Source: Corylus avellana (lineage: Eukaryota > Streptophyta > Magnoliopsida > Fagales > Betulaceae). Taken from it: a stretch of DNA of 64,000 bases. The translations under genes were made by a program, and so were the position numbers. The notes below the pieces were generated by a model. It was not told the DNA's origin. It made no database searches and worked only from the letters and a program-made list of their open reading frames with translations. Positions 46,590-56,565 of this stretch are shown here, in pieces. Within the stretch, counting starts at the first letter, position 1. Every line of letters starts with the position of its first letter. The stretch lies in contig NC_081545.1 in assembly GCF_901000735.1 (NCBI RefSeq), positions 2,028,583 through 2,092,582 of the forward strand. Direction: 5' to 3'.

Positions 46590-48300
46590 TCTAAAAAAAA
46601 TCTAAGCAAATATAAGGGAAGAGGGAAATGGAAGTTAGTATTTTAACTTCACATTTAGAGAATATATTCTACATTTTCTAATAAATTTTAGTATTCTTTA
46701 TTGTCCTCTTAAAAAAATTTAGAGCAAGAATGAGCGGTCGAATAAGCATTATGTACAAAAGATTTTTATTTAAGAGTGGACAGTACTGCTGAAATGTTCA
46801 AACATCCAGTTGCCACGTGGTGGGTTCACCCCCAAAAATAGAAGGAAAGTGGGTCTTTGAGACTCTTCTACTCAAGACTCCAGAGAGAGAGGGAGTTTGA
46901 GAGAGAGAAAGTTTTAGAGAGGAGAAAGAAATAATGGGAAAATGTGAAAAAAAAAAAAAAAAAAAAGAGAGCATGAAGAAGGCAGGAGGAAGATAGTAGG
47001 GGCAAAGGGGTAAAACAAATTCAAAAACAACCGATGAAAATTTTATTTCATGATTTTTATAGGGGTGGGCAGCCACTTATTACAAAATGAGCTACCAAGT
47101 TATGTACCGGAAAAGTAAACATGAGTTTTCATAAATTTAGTATGTGTTAAGTCTCTCTTAATAAACCAAAAAATGTCAATTTTGTTTTAAATAGGCTGGG
47201 GCATAATTCCAGCGACAATTACCAATGATTTTAATGCAAGAAGATAATGTACTTAATAAGTCATAGCTATCAGTTATAGTCTATCCAAGATATTATCCAT
47301 TTTTAGTAGGATTAGTGTTATTTCAAGGGACTTGTAATACAATATTGATGCATCGGATATCGCACGCTGTCGTCCATAGCAATAATAGCCCGACTGAATC
47401 CGACCTCGGGTGGCTTACACTACTAATGATGTATGTCATGTAGTAATCCGCCAATTAAATATGGCTGCATCGGTCACGAACAACAATTGGATCCAAAGCT
47501 CATATAAACACACATATATTTAACCATATAATCAAGTCTATATAGTAATCTCATGGCCGTTATATTACACCTACCGGTGTACACCACACACCTAATTTCC
47601 CATTCTTTTGTTTCTTCTTTTAATTTTTTTTTTTTTTTTTTTTTTACCATGTGTCAAGCTGAGATAATATTTCTATACACATGAAGCTACTTTATTGTGT
47701 ATGACGTGGTCTTACATTTGTGTCACAATTTTCATTAAAAGCCTTAACAGTAGGTCTATGAAAGGATCAATGATTTGATAACGGAACATACATTAAAGTG
47801 TGATTTGATCAATTTCAAACCTTAGCTAGAGAGTGATTTGATAAAATTATTAACTCCATGATCAAATCTTTACAATATTTCCCCTCTAAAAGTACTTCTA
47901 CAAGAATGATTAAATATGAGCCTTATATAAGAGGGAAACTAAATTCTCGAATCTGTATTAGATCCTGAGGATCGTTTATCACTTTCTTAAAACAGAAAGT
48001 CAAGAGGCTAAAGATAGTAAAATAAGTAGCAATTCAAACCCTGAATAATGTGAAGTAATATCTTAAATTTCGGGGAGATCACCTAATTAAAGTCAAATAC
48101 AACCTCCATTTATGCCTCACCACACACATATATACATAATCGAATCATGTGGCTAGTTTTCATGCGTTCATGCCTTTATCTAGGGCAAACTTCTCTTATA
48201 AATTTCAACATCTCCCTTAGCAATATACAAAAAAAAAGAAATAACCAGGTTTTTGTGTCGTTTACCAAACGGCGCAAATTCCCCAATAAACGTCATTAGT
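46590..48300. other. Insert within the hAT, left half, no gene supported
   Basis: AT-rich, with a GA-rich stretch near 46890-46930 and a poly-A run at 46950-46967. Near 47580-47650 is a poly-T tract. The part closest to 48300 is the presumed RALF-like promoter. No element ends could be defined. Confidence 0.4.
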
Positions 48301-48301
48301 T

Positions 48302-48333
48302 TTATATATATTTTTTTCATCGTCGTTTATATA
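48302..48333 (+). promoter_or_regulatory. TATA-like elements of the RALF-like gene
   Basis: TTATATATA at 48302-48310 and TTTATATAA at 48326-48334 lie about 50 and 30 bases before the start codon. Either could serve as TATA box, the first being better spaced for a short leader. Confidence 0.4.
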
Positions 48334-48359
48334 ACGTCGCTTGCTTTCATTCAAGTACA

Positions 48360-48596
48360 ATGGCAATGGCAAAAGGAATGGTGGTTTTCCTTTGCATGAT
48401 CATGCTTTTTGGGCTTTTGTTTGAAGTTACAAATGCAACCGTAATCGGCAAAAGAGCCTTGCGAAAGGGCGCTGCTCCTCCATGCAAGGCATCTAATGGT
48501 TGTGTACAGAAGCCTGCTCATAATCACCAGCGAGGTTGCCCAAGATGGCAAAGGTGCCGCAAAAGTCCACCAAAAGGTCCAAAACATGTGATTTAG
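48360..48596 (+). CDS. RALF-like secreted signalling peptide (78 aa)
   Basis: This is an intact single-exon frame. Residues 1-26 are a signal peptide (MAMAKGMVVFLCMIMLFGLL, cleavage expected after TNA), so the mature peptide is about 52 residues. It has four cysteines (42, 48, 60, 66) in RALF order, with PPC, an HQRGC equivalent of the YxRGC motif and an RCRK end. The YISY receptor-contact motif is degenerate (VIGKRAL) and there is no S1P (RRxL) propeptide site, which places it among short, diverged RALF-like peptides. Known role of the family: extracellular alkalinising peptides sensed by FERONIA-type CrRLK1L receptors and LLG co-receptors, or bound to LRX proteins. It lies inside the hAT-bounded segment. 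A polyadenylation signal AATAAAAT is near 48739. There are no defects. Confidence 0.8.
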   Translation: MAMAKGMVVFLCMIMLFGLLFEVTNATVIGKRALRKGAAPPCKASNGCVQKPAHNHQRGCPRWQRCRKSPPKGPKHVI

Positions 48597-48749
48597 TACA
48601 GAAACAAAATGAAGAAAGAACCAAAATTCCATGCCTTTTCATTTGCTGTCTTGAAAATTTACCAATTTTCCATGTTAGATATATAACTTGAATGTATGCA
48701 TGCACTGTTATATGTATTTTTGTATTTTGATGCTAATTAATAAAATTAT

Positions 48750-50080
48750 GATCTTATTTTATTTTACTTTGAAAACCCACCTCCGATCCTCCCTCTTTAA
48801 TAGATGTTAGTTTTTGAGTATATGAATAATTACGTGTCACTTTCTTATTGGGAGTTTTTCCTATAGGCAAATATCCCACATCCCACTACTCCCTCATGCC
48901 TATTGCCTCGTGCCGAGAATCATAGTGGCAGTTTTCTTTTTCTTTTTTTTTTCTTTTTTTCTTTTTTCAAACAAATGAGGAAAAGGGTAAAGGGGTATCT
49001 TCCCCATTCTTGATCCAAATGAAATCATAGTGGTAGTTATTGACATGGTGAGTGAGTGCATTTTGTGTGTGATCTCATCACGGTGTTCTCATGCTATTGG
49101 GCCTTGGGCTCTAAAGCTTTCCAAAGTAATAGTGTAGGATGCGGTATTTGGTACAAATATTGAATTAGAGGACCATTTTTGTTGTATCTCTTTGCTTCAT
49201 TTGTTACCTTTCACTTTGTCTTTCGTTTTCTTTTTCATCTTGTAACAATTTTTGCATAAACAAAATAAAATCTACATAAAAGAAAAAAAAAAATCTAGAT
49301 ATCTTAACTGATTTATTTAAAATACTACATTTAAACAAGTGTTACCCAAGGAGAGAGTAAATGCAATATATATATATATTGGAATAAATAAAAAATTGGT
49401 CGATATAGTTGGTTTAAATTATAAATCTCTCGTGCGGTATAAAAAATATGGATAAATATAAAATCAAATCATGTGGTTGACTCAACTGGGAGCCACCTCT
49501 TTCTTTTTTTCTTTTTGTTTTTAACAAATATTTTTTTTTTTGTTTTTTTATTTTATTAATTTTGTTTTTAGGTTTTCAAAAGAATAAGTGTATTATAAGA
49601 ATATAAAAAAATATGTGGCATTTTTTACACACTTTGATAGTTTAATTGGTTACTTTAGCACATTTTGAACATTATGAGACTCTTTTAAAAGAACGTTAGT
49701 TTATGAAGCTTTTTTATACTTTTTCCTAAATAAATAAAATAAACACAACCCCCACAAACTACAAGAATGAGTAAAGAGATTAAAATTGAATTGATCTTAT
49801 CGGCCTGGCAAAGGTTTAGGCATTGTTTACAAAGGAAACGAGAGAAATGTTTATAAGGATCAATCTCCTACGCGTCTATCTCCTTTGCTCTCCCAAGCCA
49901 TGACCTCTGCATCTTTCACGATGTCATCTGAGCCCACTTCCAAGAGGCTCCTCTTCTACCCACTGTTTGAGAATGACTCTTATGTAAAAAATCTCATTTA
50001 AAGTATATCATTTATGTCACATATATTATTGTCATTATAAAATATATATAATTACGGTGTTCAGTGTTTTATTCCAATTA
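48750..50080. other. Insert within the hAT, right half, no gene supported
   Basis: This is mostly A/T-rich. At 49381-49480 is a fragment related to the inverted-repeat MITE of 25888-26640. An (AT)n tract is at 49369-49379. No coding signature is seen. Confidence 0.4.
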
Positions 50081-50442
50081 TGTTGAAAGTCTCACATTGC
50101 CTTGGTATTAAGGAGATTGTCCATTTATAAGGTGAGGGGAAACCTCAACTCTTGAGCTAGCTTTTTAGAGCTAGCTTTTGGGTTGAGTTAGGCCCAAGAC
50201 CCATTTCTAACATGGTATCAGAGCCTAACTCAATTAATTGGCTGTGGCCTACCGTCACCCATTGTTGCACGTGTTGGATTGGATGTCCTCCCGCCACACG
50301 TGAGGGGGCGTGTTGAAAGTCCCACATTGCCTGGGTATTAAGGAGATTGTCCATTTATAAGGTGAGGGGAAACCTCAACTCTTGAGCTAGCTTTTTAGAG
50401 CTAGCTTTTGGGTTGAGTTAAGCCCAAGACCCATTTCTAACA
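50081..50442 (+). mobile_element. Complete TRIM retrotransposon (362 bp)
   Basis: Two 132-bp LTRs (50081-50212 and 50311-50442) start TGTTGAAAGT and end TTTCTAACA. They differ at only a few positions. A primer-binding site TGGTATCAGAGCC (initiator Met-tRNA) follows at 50213-50225 and a purine-rich GTGAGGGGGCG precedes the right LTR. The 5-bp target duplication AATTA is at 50076-50080 and 50443-50447. The internal region is 98 bp and non-coding, as expected for terminal-repeat retrotransposons in miniature, which rely on other elements' enzymes. Confidence 0.93.
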
Positions 50443-50499
50443 AATTAAAGCTTATTCTATGAAATCAAATATTCTAAATTAAATTGTCTCATCTGTTTG

Positions 50500-51095
50500 A
50501 AGTTACTTGAGGATGATTAGTGACTTGAAGTTCAAGCTGCATTCTTGATGATTAGTCATTTTACTTTAAGTTGCATTTTGTTGGGTTTTGTTGCTTTTAG
50601 TTTGAAGTAATGAATTTTTGTTGTTGCTTTGATGTAACTATAAATTATGGGTGTTAAGTAATTTTTCGGTTTGTTTTTTTCTTCATCTTTTTGAAGTTAC
50701 TTGAGAATGATTAGTGACTTGAAGTTACAGTTGCATTCTGGACTTGAAGTTGAAGTTGCATTCTAGACTTGAAGTTGAAGTTGCATTCTAGATGATTAGT
50801 CATTTTACTTGAAGTTGCATTTTGTTGGGTTTTGTTACTTTTAGTTTGAAGTAATGAACTTTTGTTGTTGCTTTGATGTAACCATAAATTATGGGTGTTA
50901 AGTAATTTTTCGGTTTGTTTTTTTCCTCATCTTTTTGAAGTTACTTGAGAATGATTATTGACTTGAAGTTGAAGTTGCATTTTGCTGGGTTTTGTTGCTT
51001 TTAGTTTGAAGTAATGAATTTTTGTTGTTGCTTTGATGTAACTATAAATTATGGGTGTTAAGTAATTTTTCGGTTTGTTTTTTTACCTCATCTTT
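50500..51095 (+). repeat. hAT 3' tandem repeat array, units of about 160-245 bp
   Basis: Three units start GAAGTTACTTGAGRATGATT near 50500, 50694 and 50938. Each carries GACTTGAAGTTGAAGTTGCA copies, then TTTGTTGTTGCTTTGATGTA and GGGTGTTAAGTAATTTTTCG. Unit length varies with the number of the short GACTTGAAGTT repeats. Confidence 0.8.
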
Positions 51096-51239
51096 TGATA
51101 AAAAAAGAAAGCTAACAATATTTTTATGAAAGCCAAAATATCATTTTATGAAATATTGAAAGCCCAAAAAAGCCCAAATATCATTATAAGTGTAGCCTTT
51201 TAGGCTTAGACCCAACAAAAAGCCCATATTATGGTTCAA

Positions 51240-51503
51240 AAATAATTAAAAAAAAGCCCATATAAGTGTGGCCTTTTGGGCCTAGCCCAAAAAATTGAAT
51301 AAAATAAATTACAAAAATGTCATGCCAATAAACCCGACCCGACCTGCAAACCCGCACATATTTAACCCGCACCGCAAATACCCGACCCGCGCGGATCTTG
51401 GTCATTGGACTCAAGTGGCGGGTTGAAAAATCTCAAACCCGCAAGGTGCAGGACGGGTGGAAAAAAAAAAACCGATACCCGCCCCGCCCCGTGCACCGAC
51501 CTA
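51240..51503 (+). repeat. GC-rich subterminal region of the hAT right end
   Basis: This has multiple ACCCGACCCG, AACCCGC and CCCGCCCCG motifs up to the right terminus. It mirrors the left subterminal region (42381-42540) and that of the small hAT at 18892. Such motifs are the usual transposase-binding regions in this group. Confidence 0.7.
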
Positions 51504-51511
51504 CTTAAAAT

Positions 51512-52740
51512 CTTAAAAGATTCCAAACTAATTAAAGTATGACCCGCTTTTTTTTGGTATTTCTTTTTCTTTATTTGAATTGTATTGATATTATTAGAAC
51601 GAGATTTCATACAATACTTAGGATGTTACACGAGTGCAATAGCTTTAATTTAGGAAATGATAGGTCCAAAAAATGTCTCACCGTCCACCACCGCCCATTA
51701 AGGAGCCAGATCCATGAGCAACCCACATTTTGGAACCATTAATTTTCTTTTTTTCTAAACTCAAACAAGAAGTTCACAACCATTCTAATCAAGTCTTAGC
51801 CCCAAATCTATTCTGCACACACAATGCAACACCTATGATGATCACTGGCATTGATGATCGATGTTATTCAGTAGTTTTAGATAGTAATTGATTTCTTTTA
51901 TTTGATTGGAGAAGTAATTTTATTTATTAGAAAAACCAAAAGAGATCGTACAATGCATACATTAAACAAACCATGATTTTAGTTTTCGTGCTTAATTAAA
52001 AGCAATGACTCACTAAAGAGATTATAATTATCACTGGAATTAAAGAAATTTCTTAAATTCAATTTTTCCGTGAATATTTTATTAAGGTCAAACCATGATT
52101 TTAGTTTTCATGCTTAAAAGCAATGACACATGAGAGGTTTTACCGGGGTGCAATAGTGACACTTTGTTCACGTGGACCGTTTTTAAAACATGTATTGTGG
52201 GATGCAATTTCGAATGTCATAAAAGACTTTGAATTTTCTCACGGGATACTAATTCATTTTTAGATAAGATGGTCAAAGATGTGATCCAACAGGTTTTAAT
52301 AGTCCACTTAATAGACTGGATAAATATATATATATATATATATTTCAATTCAGTTAGGTAAAAAAAAAAATGATGCCTGTAATTAGACAAGCAAAGATGT
52401 GAGAATGTGAAGAAAATTAATAGACAAATTAAGTAGTAATATAAGATATTATTATTCAAACAAACTGCCCATCTAGTAATGAACATACGCATCATATATA
52501 GTAGAATTCATCACCCTGCATGGAACCCACAGCCATCCCCCCCATGGTAGCACAATCCACATCAAAATTTTCACCAATAGGAGCCCATGCATGTCTGCCA
52601 TGTGAGGGAGTATTTGCAAGATCCAAGTGGGTCATTTCCATACACATGATTTACCTAATCATCCTTATTCGAAGAACGTACATGAAATGCAACCTAAAGA
52701 TACCCACTAACACAAACTTTCACCAAAGCACACTATTCCT
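51512..52740. other. AT-rich intergenic stretch
   Basis: No gene is supported. An (AT)n microsatellite lies at 52323-52343. The part near 52740 is the probable 3' UTR of the Hev b 5-like gene. Confidence 0.5.
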
Positions 52741-52749
52741 TTGAACTTT

Positions 52750-54049
52750 TTACTCAGCCTTCTCCTCCACTGGTGATTCTGTGCCAACTTTCTCCTCTGC
52801 TTCAACTGGCTTCTCCTCTTCCTTAACAACAACCTCCTCCTTGGGAACTTCAGCTGCAACCTCCTCTTTTGGAACTTCAGCTTCTACTTCTGGTTTTGGT
52901 TCTGGTGCTGGAGATAGAGATGTTAGTGTTAGAATATAAATTAAATTTATCATTTTTTTATTAGTTTAAGTTTTTGGGATAAGTGGTGATTTAATAAGAG
53001 ATTCACCAGCGCCAGTAGTTTCTTTGATCTCCTCAACAGGTAGCTCGGGTGCTTCCTTGGGGGCCTCTTGCTCGGGTGTTTCCTTGGGGGCCTCCTCCTC
53101 AGTCTTCTCAACTGGTGGCTCTTCTGTCACAACCTTGGCCTCTTCTACCACTTCCTTAGTCTCAACTTCTGTTGGGGCTTCAGGTTCTGGAGCCACCGCA
53201 GCCTCAGAAACAACTGGGGTTGACTCTTCTACTCCCTTTACTTCTTCTGGGGTGGACTCCGGTGCAGGTGGTGGTGCAGTCACTACCTCTTCTTTGATAG
53301 TAGTCTCATGTGCCTTGATCGACTCCTCAACAGTTCCCTCTGGAAGGGCTGTCTTTGCTGATACAACCTTCATAGCCAACGATCAATATAATTACTAGTG
53401 AAATGCATGGTTCAAGTCGATTTTATAAAAACCTTGCTATTAATAATTATCTATATGAACTCCAAGGAGTTGGCTCGAGTGGTAAGTCATGACTTGGCCT
53501 TGATACCTCATGAAAAAATCAGGTCTAAAGTTCAACATCCTTTAGGTTCAAATAATTTCTTGAGGCTACACCCAAAAGTGAAAGCACAAACTTTACCCGA
53601 CCCATGTGGAGGGACGCTTTGCACAGTATACCCAAATACCCCGACAATAAAAAATAAAATTAAAAAATTAAAAAAAAAAAAATTAAAATTTTTTTAGAAA
53701 AAAAATGAATAAGCTTTGCGCAGTATTTTTTATTTTTTATTTTTAATGAATAAGCTTCGCTTTACCAATCAACAAATCAAGATACAATCAATTTCCCGTA
53801 GAACTGGACTCTTCTGCACACAGCAGAAACACAAACCAGAAAAAGTACTTCCAACAAAAAGAGATCTGCAGTATCTATATATTCTAATCTAATCTAGGCT
53901 TCTTTGAGTGCCACATGATATTGAGCAAATTCATGTGGCAGTCTCTTATATGTAGATTAACCACATGATCTACATATGGTATAGCCATAACCAGAGTCAA
54001 TGAAAAAGTTTAGACACTAGTTGGTGAGAGTTACCTCAACAGTGGCCAT
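52750..54049 (-). CDS. Hev b 5/pKIWI501-like acidic Ala/Pro/Glu-rich protein (3 exons)
   Basis: I assembled this from splice sites: exon 1 54049-54035 (MATVE), exon 2 53367-53007, exon 3 52907-52750. The introns are GT...AG and the sum of 534 nt gives 177 residues and TAA. The N-terminus MATVEVVSAKTALPEG and the rest, almost only Glu, Pro, Ala, Val, Lys and Thr in repeats such as VPKEEVAAEVPKEEV and APKETPEQEAPKEAP, match the Hev b 5 (rubber latex allergen)/kiwi pKIWI501 family. These are abundant, intrinsically disordered acidic proteins of unclear function. There is no signal peptide. The very short first exon is separated by a 667-bp intron holding a SINE-like insertion. A TATATAAA box is at 54161-54168. 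An exon 2 start using its own upstream ATG at 53379 is less likely. Confidence 0.85.
53457..53690 (+). mobile_element. SINE-like insertion in intron 1 of the Hev b 5-like gene
   Basis: The plus strand shows an A-box-like GTTGGCTCGAGTGGTAAG, a B-box-like AGGTTCAAATAATTTC and a terminal A-rich stretch, the layout of plant tRNA-derived SINEs. It is antisense to the host gene. Target duplications are not clear. Confidence 0.5.
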
Positions 54050-54160
54050 CTGAAAGTGTGATTGAACTACAAAAAAGATATACAGAAGGAAAGTGGCTTA
54101 GTGTAAAGCAAATAGAGAAAGAAGACTTTGAGATGAAAAAAAAGAGATCAGTGAGAGTGG

Positions 54161-54168
54161 TTTATATA
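54161..54168 (-). promoter_or_regulatory. TATA box of the Hev b 5-like gene
   Basis: TATATAAA on the minus strand lies about 112 bases upstream of the start codon, a typical distance for a plant promoter with a leader of about 80 bases. A (GA)n tract lies just upstream at about 54194-54212. Confidence 0.6.
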
Positions 54169-54214
54169 GCGATGAAGAAGGCTCAAAGTTCATGAGAGAG
54201 AGAGAGAAAGAGAG

Positions 54215-55600
54215 GCTGGGGGCACTTGAAGAATCTTGGGATTTGACACCTCATCTCACTGAATTCAAGGATATCAGCATGTTGGTAATGATGTCAAAGC
54301 TAGCAAGGGCTGGCAAATGTGGTTATACTATTTTAAAATACATCTGTTTGTAAGCTTTTGATTGGGAAAGGGGGCATATTTTGGAGGCCATTTTCCATCG
54401 AAGCCATCATCTTTCTTTTGGTAATTGTGTGCCCTTCTGTGCTTTGTGCAGTCGGGTATGTAGGTGACCTTACTATCATTCACTCATGTTCAAGGCCTAC
54501 CATTCCTTTTCCTTTTTCCCACCTATCATTTTCTTCTCAACTGTGCTACCATCCATTCTACTCGACTGTATACTGCAATTATGCTAAGATTAAGTTCTAC
54601 GTGTGAGTTTAACACTAAAAAAGTCTGTTTGAAGAAAAAAATATTAGTTTGGTAAAAAAAATTAAAAATACTTTTAAAGGTACAAAAAACCTAAAAATAA
54701 CAAAAACACACTTTTGACAAAAGCTTTAAAATAAATATTAAAAAAAAAAAACAATTTTTGACTTAAAAACTCTATTTTTCAAACATAATTTCAAACATGT
54801 TCTACCTCAAAAATTATTGTTTTTTTTTTTCTTTTTTTCATTTTCTATTTTTGCCGTGTCACATAGCATGCACAATGGCTTATGCATTTTGAATTTCTAT
54901 GTAAAATGGCTAACCAAACTGGTTCTGTAAATCAAATACATTTAGCATTTTAAGTACATTCATCTACGATACTTACCCAAATGCATGTAGGGAATTGTTA
55001 ATGTAGCTCTATGAATAAGGTTTTTAATTTTTTTTTTCTCCCTATATGATCTATCTTTCTTTATTAATTTATTTCTCATTTTCTTTCTTTCTCCTAAATG
55101 AATAAAAATTTATTATATATATATTCTAATAGAATAGATAAGCGAATGTATGATGCTTTTCAAAAGTTACTAGCTAAAATTATAAAAAATTAAAAATAAA
55201 TAAATAAAAAAGCTTTAAGGTTTTTTTCACAAAAAAAAAAAGCTTTAAGTTAGCCATTCTTTATAAAAATTAAAAATTAAAATTAAAAAATTAAAAAAAT
55301 TAAATTAAATTAAATTAAATTAAATAAGTCATCGAGGATACTCATAATCTTATAGCGTGGAACTTTAGAATAAAATGAAGTATATGAGAGAAGAGCAAAA
55401 CAAATACACTAATTTTAGGGTAATTCAACTTTAAAAGCCTACCTCCACCATTGAAAAGTGCTTATAAGTCTACATCTTTATTGTGTTGACTTGATTATAT
55501 TTTTGTCACAAATGGTTATATTTATAGGAAAAATAATACATAAAAGGTCGAGAGTGGATTACAGACACATATATAGTAGATAATTAACTATAAGTAAAAT
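54215..55600. other. AT-rich intergenic stretch
   Basis: The first few hundred bases are the presumed promoter of the Hev b 5-like gene. A dispersed-repeat fragment at about 54600-54790 (GTCTGTTTGAA...CACTTTTGACAAAAGCTT) recurs at 57545-57740 and 59380-59470. Short AAATT/TTAAA tandem runs are at 55270-55325. No gene. Confidence 0.45.
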
Positions 55601-55604
55601 AATA

Positions 55605-56051
55605 GGGTTAAATACTAAATACTCCTATGGGGGTTTCATTGCTTTATTTTTTCCTCCTTATGGTTTGATTTTTATCACAGGAGGTTCCTGTAGTTTTGAT
55701 AATAGACAAAACTAGTCCTTCTGTCAATTGACCGTTAGTTGGCTTAACGGAAATTCACGTAGACCAATCAAATGTTGACACGTAGCACTTACTTAATTTT
55801 TCTTTTTATTTTAATTAAAAAAAATACTTTTTTTTTAATTTTTAAAAAAAGTTTTAAAAATTTAAGTAAGTGCCACGTGTCAACATTTGATTGATCCACG
55901 TGAATTTTCGTTAAGTCAACTAACGGTCAACTGACAAAAGGACTAGTTTGGTCTATTATCAAAACTACAGGGATCTCCTGTGATAAAAATCAAACCCTAT
56001 AGGAGAAAAAATAAAGCAATGAAACCCAGGGGAGTATTTAATATTTAACCC
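55605..56051. mobile_element. 447-bp MITE that is almost entirely one inverted repeat
   Basis: The arms of roughly 200 bp run from GGGTTAAATACTAAATACTC inwards and are mirrored to ...GTATTTAATATTTAACCC. Arm landmarks include TTTCATTGCTTTATTTTTTC, ACTAGTCCTT, ACGTGTCAAC and their complements. A short A/T loop separates them near 55810-55860. The flanks TAAAATAAT and TAAAATATT are an imperfect 9-bp duplication. A transcript would fold into a long hairpin. Confidence 0.8.
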
Positions 56052-56389
56052 TAAAATATTATAAGGCCTTAGTATGAAAAATATCAAGGCTATATATTCT
56101 AACATACATCATATATATATAGCCAATAAAAACCATGCTAATTACTATTGTCACATTTTGGCAATAGGTGTAAAATCTAATCCCTTAAACACTAAAATGG
56201 AACCTTAAATATCAAACTTTTTTGTATTTCTTAATCTTAAACCTTTTCAATCATATAACTATTGACTTGACAATACTCCAAGTGAGCTTCATAATTATGT
56301 GCTTCATGCATTGCTCCACTTTTACTTTTACCTTTTCTTTTCTCTTCTTTTCTTTTCTTTCCCCTAATAAATAGGCATGTTATTTTAAT

Positions 56390-56555
56390 GAGAAATGTTA
56401 TGATTTCTTCTGGTGTTCTCCTTATTCTAATGAATATGTTTTCTAAAAAAGCAAAAAAAAAAAAAAAACTTTTCCTACTGGTCTCTCATATTTTTTACAA
56501 AAAACAATATTTACGTAGCACTAAGAGAACACCAGACAGAACCGTAACATTTGTT
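56390..56555. mobile_element. 166-bp MITE of the 10132 family
   Basis: The ends GAGAAATGTTA and TAACATTTG belong to inverted repeats of about 30 bp containing TCTGGTGTTCTC and its complement. The 9-bp duplication TATTTTAAT lies at 56381-56389 and 56556-56564. Confidence 0.75.
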
Positions 56556-56565
56556 TATTTTAATA

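Larger units (their letters stand above)
42381..51503 (+). mobile_element. hAT transposon of about 9.1 kb with host-derived sequence
   Basis: The left end is TAGGGCTGGGCAAAAACCCG. The right end on the complementary strand is TAGGTCGGTGCACGGGGCGG. Both have GC-rich subterminal GGGTCGGGT-type motifs like the small hAT at 18892-19757. Perfect 8-bp duplications CTTAAAAT flank it (42373-42380 and 51504-51511), the hAT length. Inside, in order: a homocysteine S-methyltransferase exon copy (42789-42929), a 92-bp tandem repeat (44021-44204), a broken BED-finger/hAT transposase (44271-46249), a 3' repeat family split between 46440-46580 and 50500-51090, a RALF-like gene (48360-48596) and a TRIM element (50081-50442). 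The segment 46590-50490 interrupts the 3' repeats and is probably a later insertion. The alternative is two unrelated hAT ends whose flanks match by chance. Confidence 0.7.

Noticed and set aside
53024..53398. Ser/Gly/Thr-rich plus-strand frame of 124 codons
   Set aside because: It is the complement of the low-complexity Glu/Pro/Ala-rich exon 2 of the Hev b 5-like gene; its composition follows from that.
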